Below, one piece after another: positions 13,981-25,098 of a DNA stretch of 64,000 nucleotides. Position 1 is the first letter of the stretch; every line of letters starts with the position of its first letter. The notes below the pieces were generated by a model. That model was not told where the DNA came from and did not search any database. It was given only the letters and a program-made list of their open reading frames with translations. The position numbers and the translations under genes were made by a program. Origin of the DNA: Labyrinthula sp. Ha (Eukaryota; Sar; Bigyra; Labyrinthulida; Labyrinthulaceae); assembly GCA_015227615.1 (NCBI GenBank), contig JAALGZ010000006.1, positions 930,001 through 994,000 on the forward strand, in the 5' to 3' direction.

Positions 13981-15105
13981 ATGCAAGCATTCTTTCTTTT
14001 ACTAATCACCTTCACCCTCTATTTCGCTGAAGCACTCATTATAATTCCGATAAAAAAGCATAAAATCTCAAGACCTTCTCTCCGTTCTATCCCCTTCTCC
14101 CTCTCTGATTCTTCCGAAGCTGACATTATCATCCACGATTACTTGAACGCACAATACTATGGGTAAGCGTATTCTTCCTTTCTCATATGTAGTGATGTAT
14201 CTATAGGCACTCCTCCACAGACTGTATCAGTAATATTTGACACGGGAAGCTCCAATCTTTGGGTACCGAACAAGAATAAGTTTCTCCAGAGGCACAATCT
14301 GTACCAACATGATAAATCCTCAACTTACTTGCCGAATGGCACTCATTTCGCTATTCAGTATGGCTCTGGATCTGTGAAAGGTGTATTCTCCAGAGATACG
14401 GTTACTCTGGGAGATATGCAGCTTAAAGGATACAACTTCGCAGAGGTTGACGACACTTCTGGAATGGGTATTGCATATTACCTGGCCAAGTTTGATGGCA
14501 TTCTTGGTCTTGGATGGGAGAGTATTGTTCAGGGTGGTGGGCCTACTGTATTTGGTGAACTCGTTCGGACAGGTCAGGTTGCTGAGCCATGCTTTGCGTT
14601 TTATCTCAGCGGGGATGGGTCTGATGGGGAGTTGGTGCTCGGAGGAGTTGATCCTAAACACTACACAGGAGATTTTTATAAAATTCCGTTATCAAGCGAA
14701 AGTTATTGGCAGATTAAGCTTGGTGGTTTAACTGTTGGAGGACATAAGTTAGCTTCACTGACGGAAAGGATTATTGTAGACAGCGGTACCAGTTTGATAG
14801 CAGGCCCAAAGAGTGTTATAGATATGATTGGCGCAGCTATTGGTGGAAAAAAAGGCCCAGGAGGAATTTTTCAAGTTGATTGTGATAAAGGTGGTCCAGA
14901 TATTTCGTTCAAGCTAGGTGGTAAGAACTTTGTTCTAGCTTTTGATGAATATTTGTTAAAGGAGGGAGGAGGATGCATACTAGCAATGCAAGGCCTTGAT
15001 ATGCCTCAAGGACCAATCTGGATACTGGGCGATGTATTTATGAGAAAGTACTACGTCAAATTTGATTATGGTGATCAAAGTGTTGGAATCGCACTCTCTA
15101 CTTAG
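13981..15105 (+). CDS. Pepsin-type (A1) aspartic protease, cathepsin D-like
   Basis: The exons are 13981-14162 and 14193-15105, with a 30-nt intron, giving 364 aa. The 3' splice site was chosen at 14192 because it yields YYGDVSIGTPPQ, the typical cathepsin D entry. A later AG at 14206 breaks the frame. Residues 1-18 are a hydrophobic signal peptide, followed by a short propeptide. The catalytic motifs are DTGSS (Asp about 77) and DSGTS (Asp about 257), and the flap tyrosine sits in IQYGSGS. The enzyme would cleave proteins in an acidic vacuole or lysosome, or be secreted. The loop after NLWVP is short and lacks the Cys pair that forms the first disulfide in cathepsin D. A GGGC and a DCD cysteine near the C-terminus could pair. 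The gene ends 64 bp from the convergent zinc-unit gene. Confidence 0.9.
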
Positions 15106-15169
15106 ACTTTTCCTTCTCTAGAAACATTTCTAATAGACCTATGTATTTAAATTGGGCTCAACATTTATC

Positions 15170-16180
15170 TCATTGCTTCGGAATTGTTGGAAACAAATTA
15201 GAGAAATTTCCAATAGAATTTTCCTTTTCGGTTTCCTGAAAATTGAAAGTGCTAAGTTTTTGTTTACTCACTTTCTCCTTTGAGTCTGTATTTTTCTTGT
15301 CTGCAAGATTTTGCAAGTTGGATAAATAAGGGAACAACGTGGGGGATGAAGAGAGCAGATGTAGCTGAGATCCAAATGTGATCGTTTCTTCAGGTAAATA
15401 ATCGCGCAGTTGAAGTTGAGACGCAGGAGATGACAAGGACATAGTTTCCAGCTTCCGTCGCTTAGCCTTCAACGTTTGTTCAATCTGTTCTTTCTTTTCA
15501 TAGTCAATTAGTTGAATCAAATTTCCTGTCAGAGAAACGAGCTGCGACTTGAGTTCATCCAAGGCTGTTATTCTATACTCCGGATTTACAACTTGCTTTC
15601 CAATACTTGTATATTGAATAAGCACAGCGTCCAAAGTATTAGAATACTGTTGTTTCAAACTTTGTATCTTGTCTTTACATTTTTGTTCGTACACCATTCC
15701 AGCACCGCCAACACTCGGCTTTAAACTTGGTTTAGGGACCTGTCTTGAAGGTAAGAGATTTCTCACACCATCAATATTCTCAACTGAATTAATAACTTTT
15801 TTACGAACAACTTCCAGTTTACCCGAGTTAGACTCTTCGTTTCGTAAACTCTGTTTCAAGTGTGCAGTGCACAAGTTACATCCAGTCCTTGCAGATTTCG
15901 AGCAACCTGGGGAACGACATCGTTTTCCACCACCATGTCGAATACAAACACCTCGAGCAACACTTTTATTATTACACCCTGGTGTTGAGCAGTAAGATCC
16001 TGCGCCGTGCGCCTTACATAATTTATTCTTCCCCTGTGCTGTTTTTGTACAACCAAGAACAGAGCAACGAGTACCTCCACCATGGCGCGCGCAAAAGCCA
16101 GAACCTGCATCCTGTTTTGTGCACTCAGGAAACTTGCAGAAATATAATCTTCGTGGAGTTTTTTTCTTTGCTGTCTTCAT
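15170..16180 (-). CDS. Protein with four WRKY19-type Cys/His zinc units
   Basis: This is an intronless frame of 336 aa from ATG (16178-16180) to TGA (15170-15172). Residues 15-110 hold four tandem units of the form C-x4-C-x(9-12)-C-x2-H, joined by HGGGxRC or HGAGxYC linkers (for example CARHGGGTRC and CIRHGGGKRC). Such repeats are often annotated as 'WRKY transcription factor 19-like' in oomycetes, other stramenopiles and plants. A WRKY domain itself is absent. The remaining about 220 residues are basic, Ser/Lys-rich and partly coiled-coil, with no known fold seen. A nuclear nucleic-acid-binding role is inferred from the family. The start lies 98 bp from the divergent NFACT-R gene, so the two share a promoter. 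Confidence 0.75.
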   Translation of the reverse strand: MKTAKKKTPRRLYFCKFPECTKQDAGSGFCARHGGGTRCSVLGCTKTAQGKNKLCKAHGAGSYCSTPGCNNKSVARGVCIRHGGGKRCRSPGCSKSARTGCNLCTAHLKQSLRNEESNSGKLEVVRKKVINSVENIDGVRNLLPSRQVPKPSLKPSVGGAGMVYEQKCKDKIQSLKQQYSNTLDAVLIQYTSIGKQVVNPEYRITALDELKSQLVSLTGNLIQLIDYEKKEQIEQTLKAKRRKLETMSLSSPASQLQLRDYLPEETITFGSQLHLLSSSPTLFPYLSNLQNLADKKNTDSKEKVSKQKLSTFNFQETEKENSIGNFSNLFPTIPKQ

Positions 16181-16278
16181 CTACTGTTCTATTTTTCTAT
16201 AACGGTTTAATTCTTATTGGAACATTATTCGGAATATCGAAACTTACCGGTAATCGAATTTGCTAACCGTTAGAGTTT
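16181..16278. promoter_or_regulatory. 98-bp divergent promoter (zinc-unit / NFACT-R genes)
   Basis: This is the only DNA between the two divergent start codons. It carries the palindrome TTACCGGTAA (16244-16253) and an inverted pair of Myb-like sites, TAACGGTT (16200-16207) and AACCGTTA (16265-16272), one near each start. No TATA box was seen. The assignment as regulatory rests on position and symmetry. Confidence 0.45.
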
Positions 16279-17377
16279 ATGAAGAACATCCAAAGAGGTT
16301 TTTCAAATGTAGCTGATGTGTTTGAAAGGGATAGAAAGATGTGAACCAGGTTTTTTTCTTTTGATTCTTAGTTTGTTAAATGTAATGGATAAACATAAAG
16401 TAAAAGTATTGAATAAGTTAGAAGTGTTGGAAAAGGAGAGGTCCCGGTTAGAAGCAGAGTTTCCTGTTTTGAGTGCAGGTGCAGAAGTACTGTTAATAAA
16501 CAAGAAAAGTATAGATTTTGCTGATTTACGATCTGATGCTAAGAAAGTTTATGGATCTGCGGGGATTGACCTCAAAAAAATATGTTTCTTAGCAAACTTA
16601 ACTGATTATGAAGAAAAGCGACACTCGATTGAGTTATTTATTTTTGAACATGATGAAGTTATGAGCCAGATAAATGCATCTTTCCATCAAACTAAAAAAC
16701 TAAAGTCTGGTTTAAATACACTAAAAAATCGTCAAACTGAAGTAAAATATGAGCTTGAAGCTTTTCTGTCCTCGCTCCAGCAAGTGAAAGAATACAAACT
16801 GACGGAATTAGCCGAAGATAATGAAAAAACTATTCGTAATATGTTTGACTTAGTTATTAGAGCAACAGCTAGTAAATCAAAAATTGGACTGGCTCAGCAA
16901 CTTCTGTCAATAAAAGTGGACAATGCGAAAAAGAGAAAGAATCCACAAAAGAAACTTGGATATTTTAAGCTAGGGACAGAAAATGGAACCCTCATTCTTA
17001 TTGGAAAGTAACTTTGTCTCTGGCTAACTTATAGGAATCGTAAAGAAAATGATACACTGACAATGAAGATTGCGAAATCGGAAGATTTCTTTCTGCATGT
17101 AGATCGTTCTCCAGGTTCTCATGTAATCATCCGCCAACAAGAAAAAACAATTACAGCGGAAGATTTTCAAGTTGCAGCTGATCTTGCTGCACGATATTCA
17201 AAGGCTGGAAAGAAAGCTGCAAAGAGTGGAATACAAACTGGCGGAATAGAAGTTATGGTTACTCAGAGAAAATTCATTTCAAAACCAAGAAAAGCACCAG
17301 CAGGATCTGTCTTAGTTTCGAAAGTTCTCAAAAGTTTGAAAGGATACCCAGAACACGCCAAAATCTTACGCGACTGA
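16279..17377 (+). CDS. Stand-alone NFACT-R (DUF814) protein, bacterial/organellar type
   Basis: Three exons, 16279-16340, 16372-17007 and 17035-17377, are separated by introns of 31 and 27 nt, giving 346 aa. The second intron is certain because it restores LILIGKNRKENDTLT, matching the 'VGRNNxQND' core of NFACT-R. The first exon is an inference; without it translation would start at ATG 16385. Residues about 40-200 are coiled coil. The C-terminal domain holds FFLHVDRSPGSHVIIR, then AADLAARYSKAG, then KPRKAPAGSVLV, the bacterial/plastid RqcH pattern rather than the cytosolic NEMF/Rqc2 tail. In RqcH/Rqc2 this domain recognises peptidyl-tRNA on split large ribosomal subunits. The MutM-like NFACT-N domain that drives tail synthesis is missing. 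The basic N-terminus could be an organelle-targeting sequence. A role in organellar ribosome quality control is inferred. Confidence 0.75.
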
Positions 17378-17616
17378 TCATTACCATAAGAAATCCATTC
17401 TTGTGGTCTTTGCAGGTTGTCCCATTCAGAGAGATATTACTTAATATTTAAGGACAGAAAAGAACGCAATCTGGTTTGTTGGGCTAGGTGGAAGTTCTAA
17501 CGTATGGATTGTCTTTAACAAACCTCAGGCTGCATTTTATGGAGTAGGGCTTTCATTGTGGAGGGAATCAGGGCTTATCCCATCCCGAATACCGTAACTG
17601 ACGTTGTACGTTTTCT
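17378..17616. other. 3' flank of the NFACT-R gene
   Basis: This short non-coding stretch lies between the NFACT-R stop codon and the hairpin element. Nothing specific was seen. Confidence 0.4.
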
Positions 17617-17718
17617 CATAGCTATGATAGTTAGGGCGGGAGTCGCGATAGATCTGACTCTCTTCGCGCCATCGTAGCCGGTTTTCGCAAGCAAAGTAAA
17701 CTAACTATCATAGCTATG
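17617..17718. repeat. 102-bp hairpin element with 17-bp perfect arms
   Basis: CATAGCTATGATAGTTA (17617-17633) is exactly inverted at 17702-17718. The 68-bp interior is clearly richer in G+C than the surrounding DNA (GCGGGAGTCGCG, TTCGCGCC, TAGCCGG). It could be a MITE-like non-autonomous DNA element, a structured RNA gene or a cruciform. It does not fold as a tRNA, since no B-box or acceptor pairing was found. Confidence 0.5.
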
Positions 17719-20342
17719 GGTGAGTACCCAAAACTTGTTGGGCAGGGTCTAGAGCATTCAACCTTCTTCTAGAGTTCCCAGTACTGAAATACTTACCTCT
17801 GCACAAGTAACAGATATTTTCTGCATTAATGCTGAAAGAATGCGCCAAATTAAGTTAATAGACATTGCATGTATTTCTGTAGAAATTGATTAGGGTGGTA
17901 AGATAAAACTGGAAAGAAAGTTTTTGAGAAAGTCGTACTGAAACTTAGTAACTGGCTTCAATTAGTCGTAATTATTCGAATTAAGCAATTTGATTTTTTT
18001 TTTCTTTTGGAGGAAACCTGTGTCATTGCCATGGACTAGGCCCTTGATCGTACTGGTTCAAAATATCTAATGTATGCCAAAAAGTTTTCATATAGGGGAC
18101 AATTGGAAAATAAACTTTAACTTATTTCACATAAATGTGCCTGTTCTCATAGACAATGAAAGCGGGAACAAAGAACCTTCTTTAAGAGATACCAAATTAT
18201 ACAGCAGCAGTTACTGGTTAATTAATAGGTTAGGTAAGAACCAGTATTGGAACTGATAAAGTTAAGAAGCTTATTTCTTACATTTTTCTCTTGCCGATTC
18301 ATTCATCTAGTAAATGGTCATAGATTTTGAAAAGAAGAATATATAGCATGGGCTGTCCTTGTCCACAGCATTGATTTCTATGAGAACATGCTAACCAAAA
18401 CCACATTTTTATTATTTTGGAAAGAAACAGAATTTGCTTAGCCGAGTTGGCGAAATGAGAGTGTACAAATGGATTTGTTTCAGAGCCTGAATTTAGCTCA
18501 TAATATATATACCATAACCAGTACATAATGAGTAAAATTGCATTGCTGGATATCTGGGGCAACCTAGCCTTATACTAAGACCACTCACGCTAAACATTCA
18601 CTTCTTATCGTTAAGCAATCCTTTGCCCCTAGAAGTAGGGTCTGGTGAGTAATTGATATGAACTATGAACTCTACTAGAGGCGGCTTTCTCAGGGATAGA
18701 AGCTGTCCAGTGAATAAGATGTTCTCCTATTGAGTCCTTGCTAAATTAAGCTGCTAATGCTTCATTTTCTGATTGAAATAATTAAAACCATTAATTCAAA
18801 GTTCAGAGTAGAAGTATAATTTATTACCAACAATGATAACATCTTAATAGTCACCGCTAATCTTAAAGAAACTATTAATTCTAAATGCTTCCCATATTTC
18901 ATACTTAAATGAATTCACTTTCAGATGTCGTTTCAGTTTTGGATTTCTCATGTGGAAAGGTGTCTGAGGTTTTACTGTAGTTATAAGTTTTAAAGAATGT
19001 ATTAACCATGGTTGCAGAGTCTGTCTTCGTAAAATCCACCAAGTATTCCCTGTTACTTTTGCTGGATTGGAGAAAATGATAACTTCAGCTTTTCCTGAGT
19101 TATTTCTTACTGACACGAGCATTGATAGGACTTCACATGAATTTTAGTTATGTCACATCTCTGTTAACTGGAGTTTCTTTATGACCTTTAATAATTAACT
19201 TACACTGATTAGCCATCTTTATAACGTGGGATTCAAGAAAGTCCATTAAGACGGCGAGGAATTATAATAAATTGAAATAGGTTGGAAACTATATACACAA
19301 GAACAACAGATGTGAATATCAACCACTACTTGTGAAAATAGAGCATTACTTTCATCGGAAAGCAAATAATCCAATACAGTGTGGAAACACCTGCAATATG
19401 TCCACTCTACGTGGACTTGACTGTTATAGAACCTAGCCTTTATCTAACATATGACCTTGCCTTTTAATGATTCAATTAACTCTTAAACTTCTAAGATAAA
19501 GAGAATAGGCTAAAAAAGTCTACCTAAAGTCGCGAAAAATATCACAACATTCCCGCCAAAAATTACTCGTAACTGAATAAAAACGTAAAGAGTTTAATAA
19601 GTAAGCGATCGAACTATAAGAAAACTTCTTTTAGAGGGGCCTCTTGATACTTCTGGACCCTGTAAACACACCAGCTGTAAGACTTTTAGTAAACGCGTCA
19701 ATAAATTAATCATCGTCACAGTACTCGTCATATCTCATCAAGACTCTAAGTTTTTATATAGCTTCAAACGGAACCACTTCATAAGATATACTGTAGAATT
19801 TTGAAATAATTTTTCTCTAGAGAAACCATTGCCTTCAACAACATAAAAAAGGATATATACCTTTAAGATTATCTGCAAAAGATCAACAAGAAAATAGTCT
19901 ATAAACCCTAAACTGGAAAGGAAGAATGCCATCAATACCTTCAAAGTAGCTAGGGCGCATCATTGACAATAAACAAAAATATCAGATTATGATATCTCAA
20001 AATGAAGGAAATGTTGACGAGGTAACAAGAACAATGTTTTATGAATAGTACCGAGAATTAAAAAGAAGTGATTAACATAAACCACAATATATAAAAGACA
20101 ACAATAACAAAAAAATATTATAACTACCCATCACCGATCCGTTGTCATTATAAAAATTAAATCAGTTCTACAAAGGCTGAAAAGCTAGAAAGCCTCTTCG
20201 TCCAATAAAATAAAAAGGAATGATTCAGAAAAGTTGATAGAGTAGGGAAAACTCCCTTGGCGACTATCTCAGGATTTTTCTTGAGTCTTTCAATAATTGA
20301 GATACAGGGGTTCATAGATTCTTAATATATTATATTCGTGCT
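17719..20342. other. Gene desert
   Basis: AT-rich DNA with open frames up to about 90 codons, none with recognisable content or codon pattern. No RNA genes were seen. Confidence 0.4.
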
Positions 20343-21489
20343 TTATAGGAAATGTAACTGTCATGACTCTACAACTACCTGTTAATCGCTTTTTTGACAT
20401 CTCCGAAAGTCTATTAACAAAGATAATAAGGCCGTACTGTAAAAGTGTGGTTGAGGATGCAATGGACGGTCGCTGGGGTGCTTTTCACTATGAAACTGAA
20501 AAAACACGACTACTGGTAAACTCTGGGTAGATTGTAAAGGCAAAGTAAAAGGTCTTTCTGTTTATTAACAGTTTAAGAAACTTTAGAGGGGTGTATTTGT
20601 AATTATTTCAAGGTTTGTTTTTTGAAAGTAACGTTCTCTCAGATTTTATCAAAATTATCCTGTGTTTAAGGAACTAGGTAAGCTTAAAGTTAAACATAGA
20701 TCCATATATGATGAAGTGAATTCACACTATTCTGGATAGTCTTTAAGGATATGTTGTATGTCAAACTTTATTTATCATAGTTTTGCACTCTATGCTGATG
20801 AGAATATAAAATCATGTGCTCTATAATAAATTAAAGACGCGCATTTGAGAATGTATTGCCTCTGATGAATTAATTTTGTCTTATTTATCAAGAACAACAC
20901 TTTGTTACAGAGTTTATTTAGGTTGTTGAAAAAGTATTCGAAGTAGTTTTCCAGAATAAAAATATTAACAATATCGAAGCTAAGGTTGTTATCATCCCGG
21001 GGAATATAGTTTCGAATCTATGCACAGACTAGTTAAGCAAATTGATACAAAATGTTATTCACGAAGCCTGCAGAAGAGGTTTGCAACTCTTCCTGGCTAA
21101 TATGCACATCGGGTTTGATAGCTATCAACAGGAACGGTAAATATGACAAGTCTTATGAACCCGAAAAAAAGAACATAATTGTCTATCTTGATTATACATC
21201 GTATGGATACTGGACTTAGGATCAGCTATGGGCATTTTCTGCAACTAAAGTGTGTACGAATCTAGGAATAAAGTTAACAGCAGGCGCAAATATATATATA
21301 TATTTAATACCTAGAGCTCAATACCCAACAAAGGCCTTGAACGAGATAATTCCATTTCTGAAAACTAACAAGGAGAATATAAGTTGGAATCCTACGCAAG
21401 TAATAGGGGATAAATTTCACATACACGTCTATGCAACACGATATGAAGTAGTGCATTATAGTAAAATCAACCTCGTGGAAAATTTATAG
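20343..21489 (+). pseudogene. Eroded coding relic of unknown family
   Basis: Plus-strand blocks read as ordinary globular protein across about 1.1 kb. One starts at 20364 with LPVNRFFDISESLL, another near 20930-21130 contains KVVIIPGNIVSNL, and a third near 21140-21489 contains KNIIVYLDYTSYG and IPRAQYPTKALNE. The composition is balanced, unlike random AT-rich DNA, but the frame is interrupted several times and no spacing of 27-32 nt introns explains this. The family was not recognised. It could be a dead host gene or part of an old mobile element. Confidence 0.4.
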
Positions 21490-22479
21490 CCAAAAGCAAG
21501 AAAGTAGAACTCAAACTTAAAATAATAATAACTTATTGAGTTCCTAATCAATTTTGAAAGACTTTCTTTTAAATTGTCATCAGCTAACCGACATATCAAA
21601 CTAGTTTAATTCAACAAAGCTGTGTTAACTAAAAACATTTCTTCGTCAAATGCAATGAACAGGAATTTGGTTTGCCTGGCCGCAGATATAAAATAACAGA
21701 GCTAAATAAACTTTTAGGAAGGAGCACCAGCTGTTTATGATAGTCTATGCTTAAGGTCATCTTCTTTCCAGACCAACCAGTGAGCTATTTTCATTAGGAA
21801 ACGCAGAGGTGCTTCAATGCAACAAATGTTAAACATCCAAAACGTAGTTTCTTCTTCTGTCATCGCAACAGAAATACTTGTAATTTCAAAATGAAGTACA
21901 GCTTTTCACAATCGTCAATGCTACGAAAGTTTGCCTCGAGGAAGGTATTAACGCTCCATAAAGGAAATAGAAATAGGAAGGTGAACGCTGAGGAAAAGAA
22001 CACGCTAATAGCATTTTTCCATATTCTCCGTAGATGCACGGATTACACCTGACCTTTAAGATTAAGCTTCTGTTATTCATTGGAACTTATTTTATATTTT
22101 TATTGCCCAGTTGCTTCCATTTACTACAATTATCTGTGTTTTTTAGCTGATGTAGATGATTTACTGTATACATGACGGATGTTTAGCATTTTGTTCATCA
22201 TATACCGGCTGATGTAATAACACTACACTTAAGCGTGAATATTTCAAATGATGAAGAATTCGTTTAGTTACAACAATTCTAAGTTTGAGTTTTTGTCTAG
22301 ATCATGTGCTTTCCACAACATGTACTATACAGTACTGGAACGCTTCATACTACATAACATAGACGTATGGATTAAGTTTGACCCTAGGTTATTGGATGAG
22401 TTTTAATAATAATATACTATGGAGCTTAATCATGGAACTTGGAAAAACTAAATGGTCACGACAAGAATAATGTTTTCAG
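21490..22479. other. Non-coding AT-rich stretch
   Basis: It separates two coding-like relics. No feature was recognised. Confidence 0.35.
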
Positions 22480-22692
22480 CAAACTAGAATTTTATATAGC
22501 TGCAAACTCTGAACTCAGATCTGACAGCGTCGCAACGAAGGTGCATGAACTAATATCTGTAGATCGTCATTATGTAGAGACTATGAAAAAGAAACTAGAG
22601 AGGTGGCAAGAAAACTGAAGGACCGACAAAAGAAAGCCTACAAAGTTCTTGATCCGAACTTCCGAAATACAGACCATCTTTTATTCTCATAA
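22480..22692 (+). pseudogene. Short eroded coding fragment
   Basis: A charged helical reading (KLEFYIAANSELRSD, then KVHELISVDRHYVETM) is followed in another frame by KKAYKVLDPNFRNTDH. It is about 210 bp, interrupted and of unknown family. It may belong with the relic at 20343-21489 or with an eroded mobile element. Confidence 0.25.
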
Positions 22693-24603
22693 AGGTTTAC
22701 TTCAAAGCTTTCATCTACTCGTTCGTTAACTCAACCTCTTTCTATCTATCTACGATAACAACAGTTTGATTCATCACATACTATGTCACTCTGCGGCGAC
22801 TTGAACCTTTTCCAAAACCTACATTAACTTCTCCCCGAAAATCCTCAAAACAACAATAATGTACCAGTTCAGTCCTCATCGCAAACGCAAGAGAAAGAAA
22901 CACTTTCATTGACGAAAAATACTGAGAAACCCCTGGTATTTAAATAAATAGCTTGCTTAAATACTTGAAGATCTTTCTTACATAGTTAGAAGTCTGGACT
23001 ATCAATAAACTATATTTGAATCAAGAGGTCTATATATATAGTAGGTTGGGTAAGGCAAATAACACCACAGGAACAGCACATGATAGCACCGCCTGTGACA
23101 AATAGTTCAATTCTAGTTCATACATAGTGAATAAAGATTTGTTTTGGTGCCATGAGATAAGAATTGTTCTCTTCACCATTTATGTGCTTTACATATATCT
23201 TCTTGTTATATCTTGCTAATATGCTTATGGTGTGTGTATGAATTTTGTAGAATCAACCTCTAATTACCAGAGCGCATCTCTTGCTATCCTAGATCGCTCG
23301 CGTCTTGCATGGTCGGCGAAGACTGGTTTCCTCATTTCTGCGCAGTCACTATGCTGAAAGTTTGCTTTAGTTCAACTATACACACATCTAATTCAGTTTT
23401 CTTGTTACCATCTCCTGAAATATAGATAGCTAAACTTCTTTGCGGTTCTGCACATCATATTGGTCACCTTCTGTTAAGTGTTGTGGTGTTTTTGATATAT
23501 GTTTTGTTTCAGCTATCTTGTCTGGTGGTGTTCAACGTCTTGTTATGGTCTGAAATATGTTTAAATATGTGTATTTGGTGGTTTTGGACCTTTGGTTTGG
23601 GTTCTAGCTGTGTTTAGGGGTTCCTTTTTGTCATACGTTGTATTTTTGATTACCTGGATGATGAGATATGTTGCGATAATATACGAACGCAATGTAAATT
23701 ATTCCTGGATTTTAATGTGGGAAATTTTACATTAACGTGATATTTGAGGTTGTGCGAACCTTGATTTCCGATACTGAATTCCAATAGCTATGAAATATAT
23801 TTTATTATTTGGAATATTTAGGAGAATTAAGCCTATGAAATATTGGAACTTACCGGAAATGGTTGTTTATAGTGATGTTACTAATGAAATACCGGTAACT
23901 CTTTTAATAGTTTTGACATACTTTACTAGTTTTTAAAAACCGTTAATATATTAAGTGAAAAAATATAAAAGAAAGAGAAAACTAAGAAGTTATTGTTATT
24001 TGAAGTCAACTAGTTAATTTTACAGCCTAGAAACCTTGCTCCGCGGACGTGTAGTTGTTTTTATCGACACGAAAAACGCAATATAAGTTAGCTTTTCCAT
24101 TTCCTTTGCTAGAAGCTGGTGCCTTGTAGAAGCCTTTGTAAAATATTGTCTACTCCTTAATAAAGGAAATCACAACCATTTGAAACCTCTTGTCTCAATT
24201 ACTTGTCTTCCCTCGGACCCTTTGTCAGACAGCATTCCCCGTCCAATACCTGCTCTTCGCAGCCTGCCATATACCGGTAAGATACCTTCATCTAATGGTA
24301 TCTTCCAATACAATAAACAGTCCCAACAGGTATAATCAGTTAACGGTAGAGCTCGGGTAATTCGTAAATGTGCTAATATGGTATTTAAGAGGCAAGTTCC
24401 CCATTCGGCATTGAGAGAATTGAAGTGACACAGATATATTCCCATATCGAAACAACCCAGAATATATCTGGAATTCCTGGAATATAAAAGTACCAATAAA
24501 AAGTCCAAATAAGTCACTAAATAGATACGACAAAACACCAAGTCATAGAAAACCGCAAGTTTCCAACGATAAGTATTTGAGTATAGAAATTATAGAACGA
24601 AGA
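22693..24603. other. Intergenic stretch upstream of the one-TM gene
   Basis: No gene is supported. It contains two TACCGGTA palindromes (23890-23897 and 24272-24279) and a TTACCGG near 23850. A small hairpin, AAGATACC/GGTATCTT, lies at 24279-24304. The part from about 24000 to 24600 is less AT-rich and is probably the promoter and 5' UTR of the next gene. A LTR-like look (TATATATA then AATAAAG) near 23030-23140 was too weak to call. Confidence 0.35.
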
Positions 24604-25098
24604 ATGTTGAGAGCTAGAATACTACAAGAAGAAGATCAAAGTATATCGGGTGGTGCTGTTGTGGGGATACTCTTTGGGGGGCTGTTTGGTTTGTATTTGG
24701 TCTTTTTCTACGCAGCCATCTGTAAGAATATTCTTGCTGAAAACGCGGCCAATCGTCGAGCCAGAGCAGCACTTTCCAATCCTAACTTAAGGCAAAGTGT
24801 AAAGGAGAAACCATTTAGCAAGAAGAAGCCGACTCAGACCGAAAAGAGAACCCAGCAAGATAACCTGAAAACCACAGAACGCGAAACACCATTGGAGTCA
24901 CCCGTCTTCGAGTCTTCTCCAAGCCCTTCTCCAGCTGCTCAGGTCAGCAGCGAAACTCTTGGTACGGAAGCAGAAGCACCTGAAAATTCGCCAGCAAATA
25001 CCATCCAAGACGCCCAAGCCTTTACATCCTCCAAAACCGTGGTCATTGCTTTCGGAAGAGATAAATCCCATCCTGTTGAAGTGGTACCATCCCTTTAA
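24604..25098 (+). CDS. Small single-pass membrane protein, function unknown
   Basis: An intronless frame of 164 aa begins at the first in-frame ATG (24604). Residues about 15-42 are a glycine-rich hydrophobic segment (GGAVVGILFGGLFGLY, then LVFFYAAIC) with GxxxG-like spacing that favours helix packing. The short N-terminus carries RARILQEED. The remaining 120 residues are Ser/Pro/Thr/Glu/Lys-rich and look disordered. There is no cleavable signal peptide, so it is probably anchored by its own TM helix with a cytoplasmic tail. No family was recognised. Confidence 0.6.
   Translation: MLRARILQEEDQSISGGAVVGILFGGLFGLYLVFFYAAICKNILAENAANRRARAALSNPNLRQSVKEKPFSKKKPTQTEKRTQQDNLKTTERETPLESPVFESSPSPSPAAQVSSETLGTEAEAPENSPANTIQDAQAFTSSKTVVIAFGRDKSHPVEVVPSL

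Noticed and set aside
24170-24541. 123-codon minus-strand frame
   Set aside because: It starts at a non-ATG codon, has no domain, and overlaps the likely promoter of the one-TM gene.
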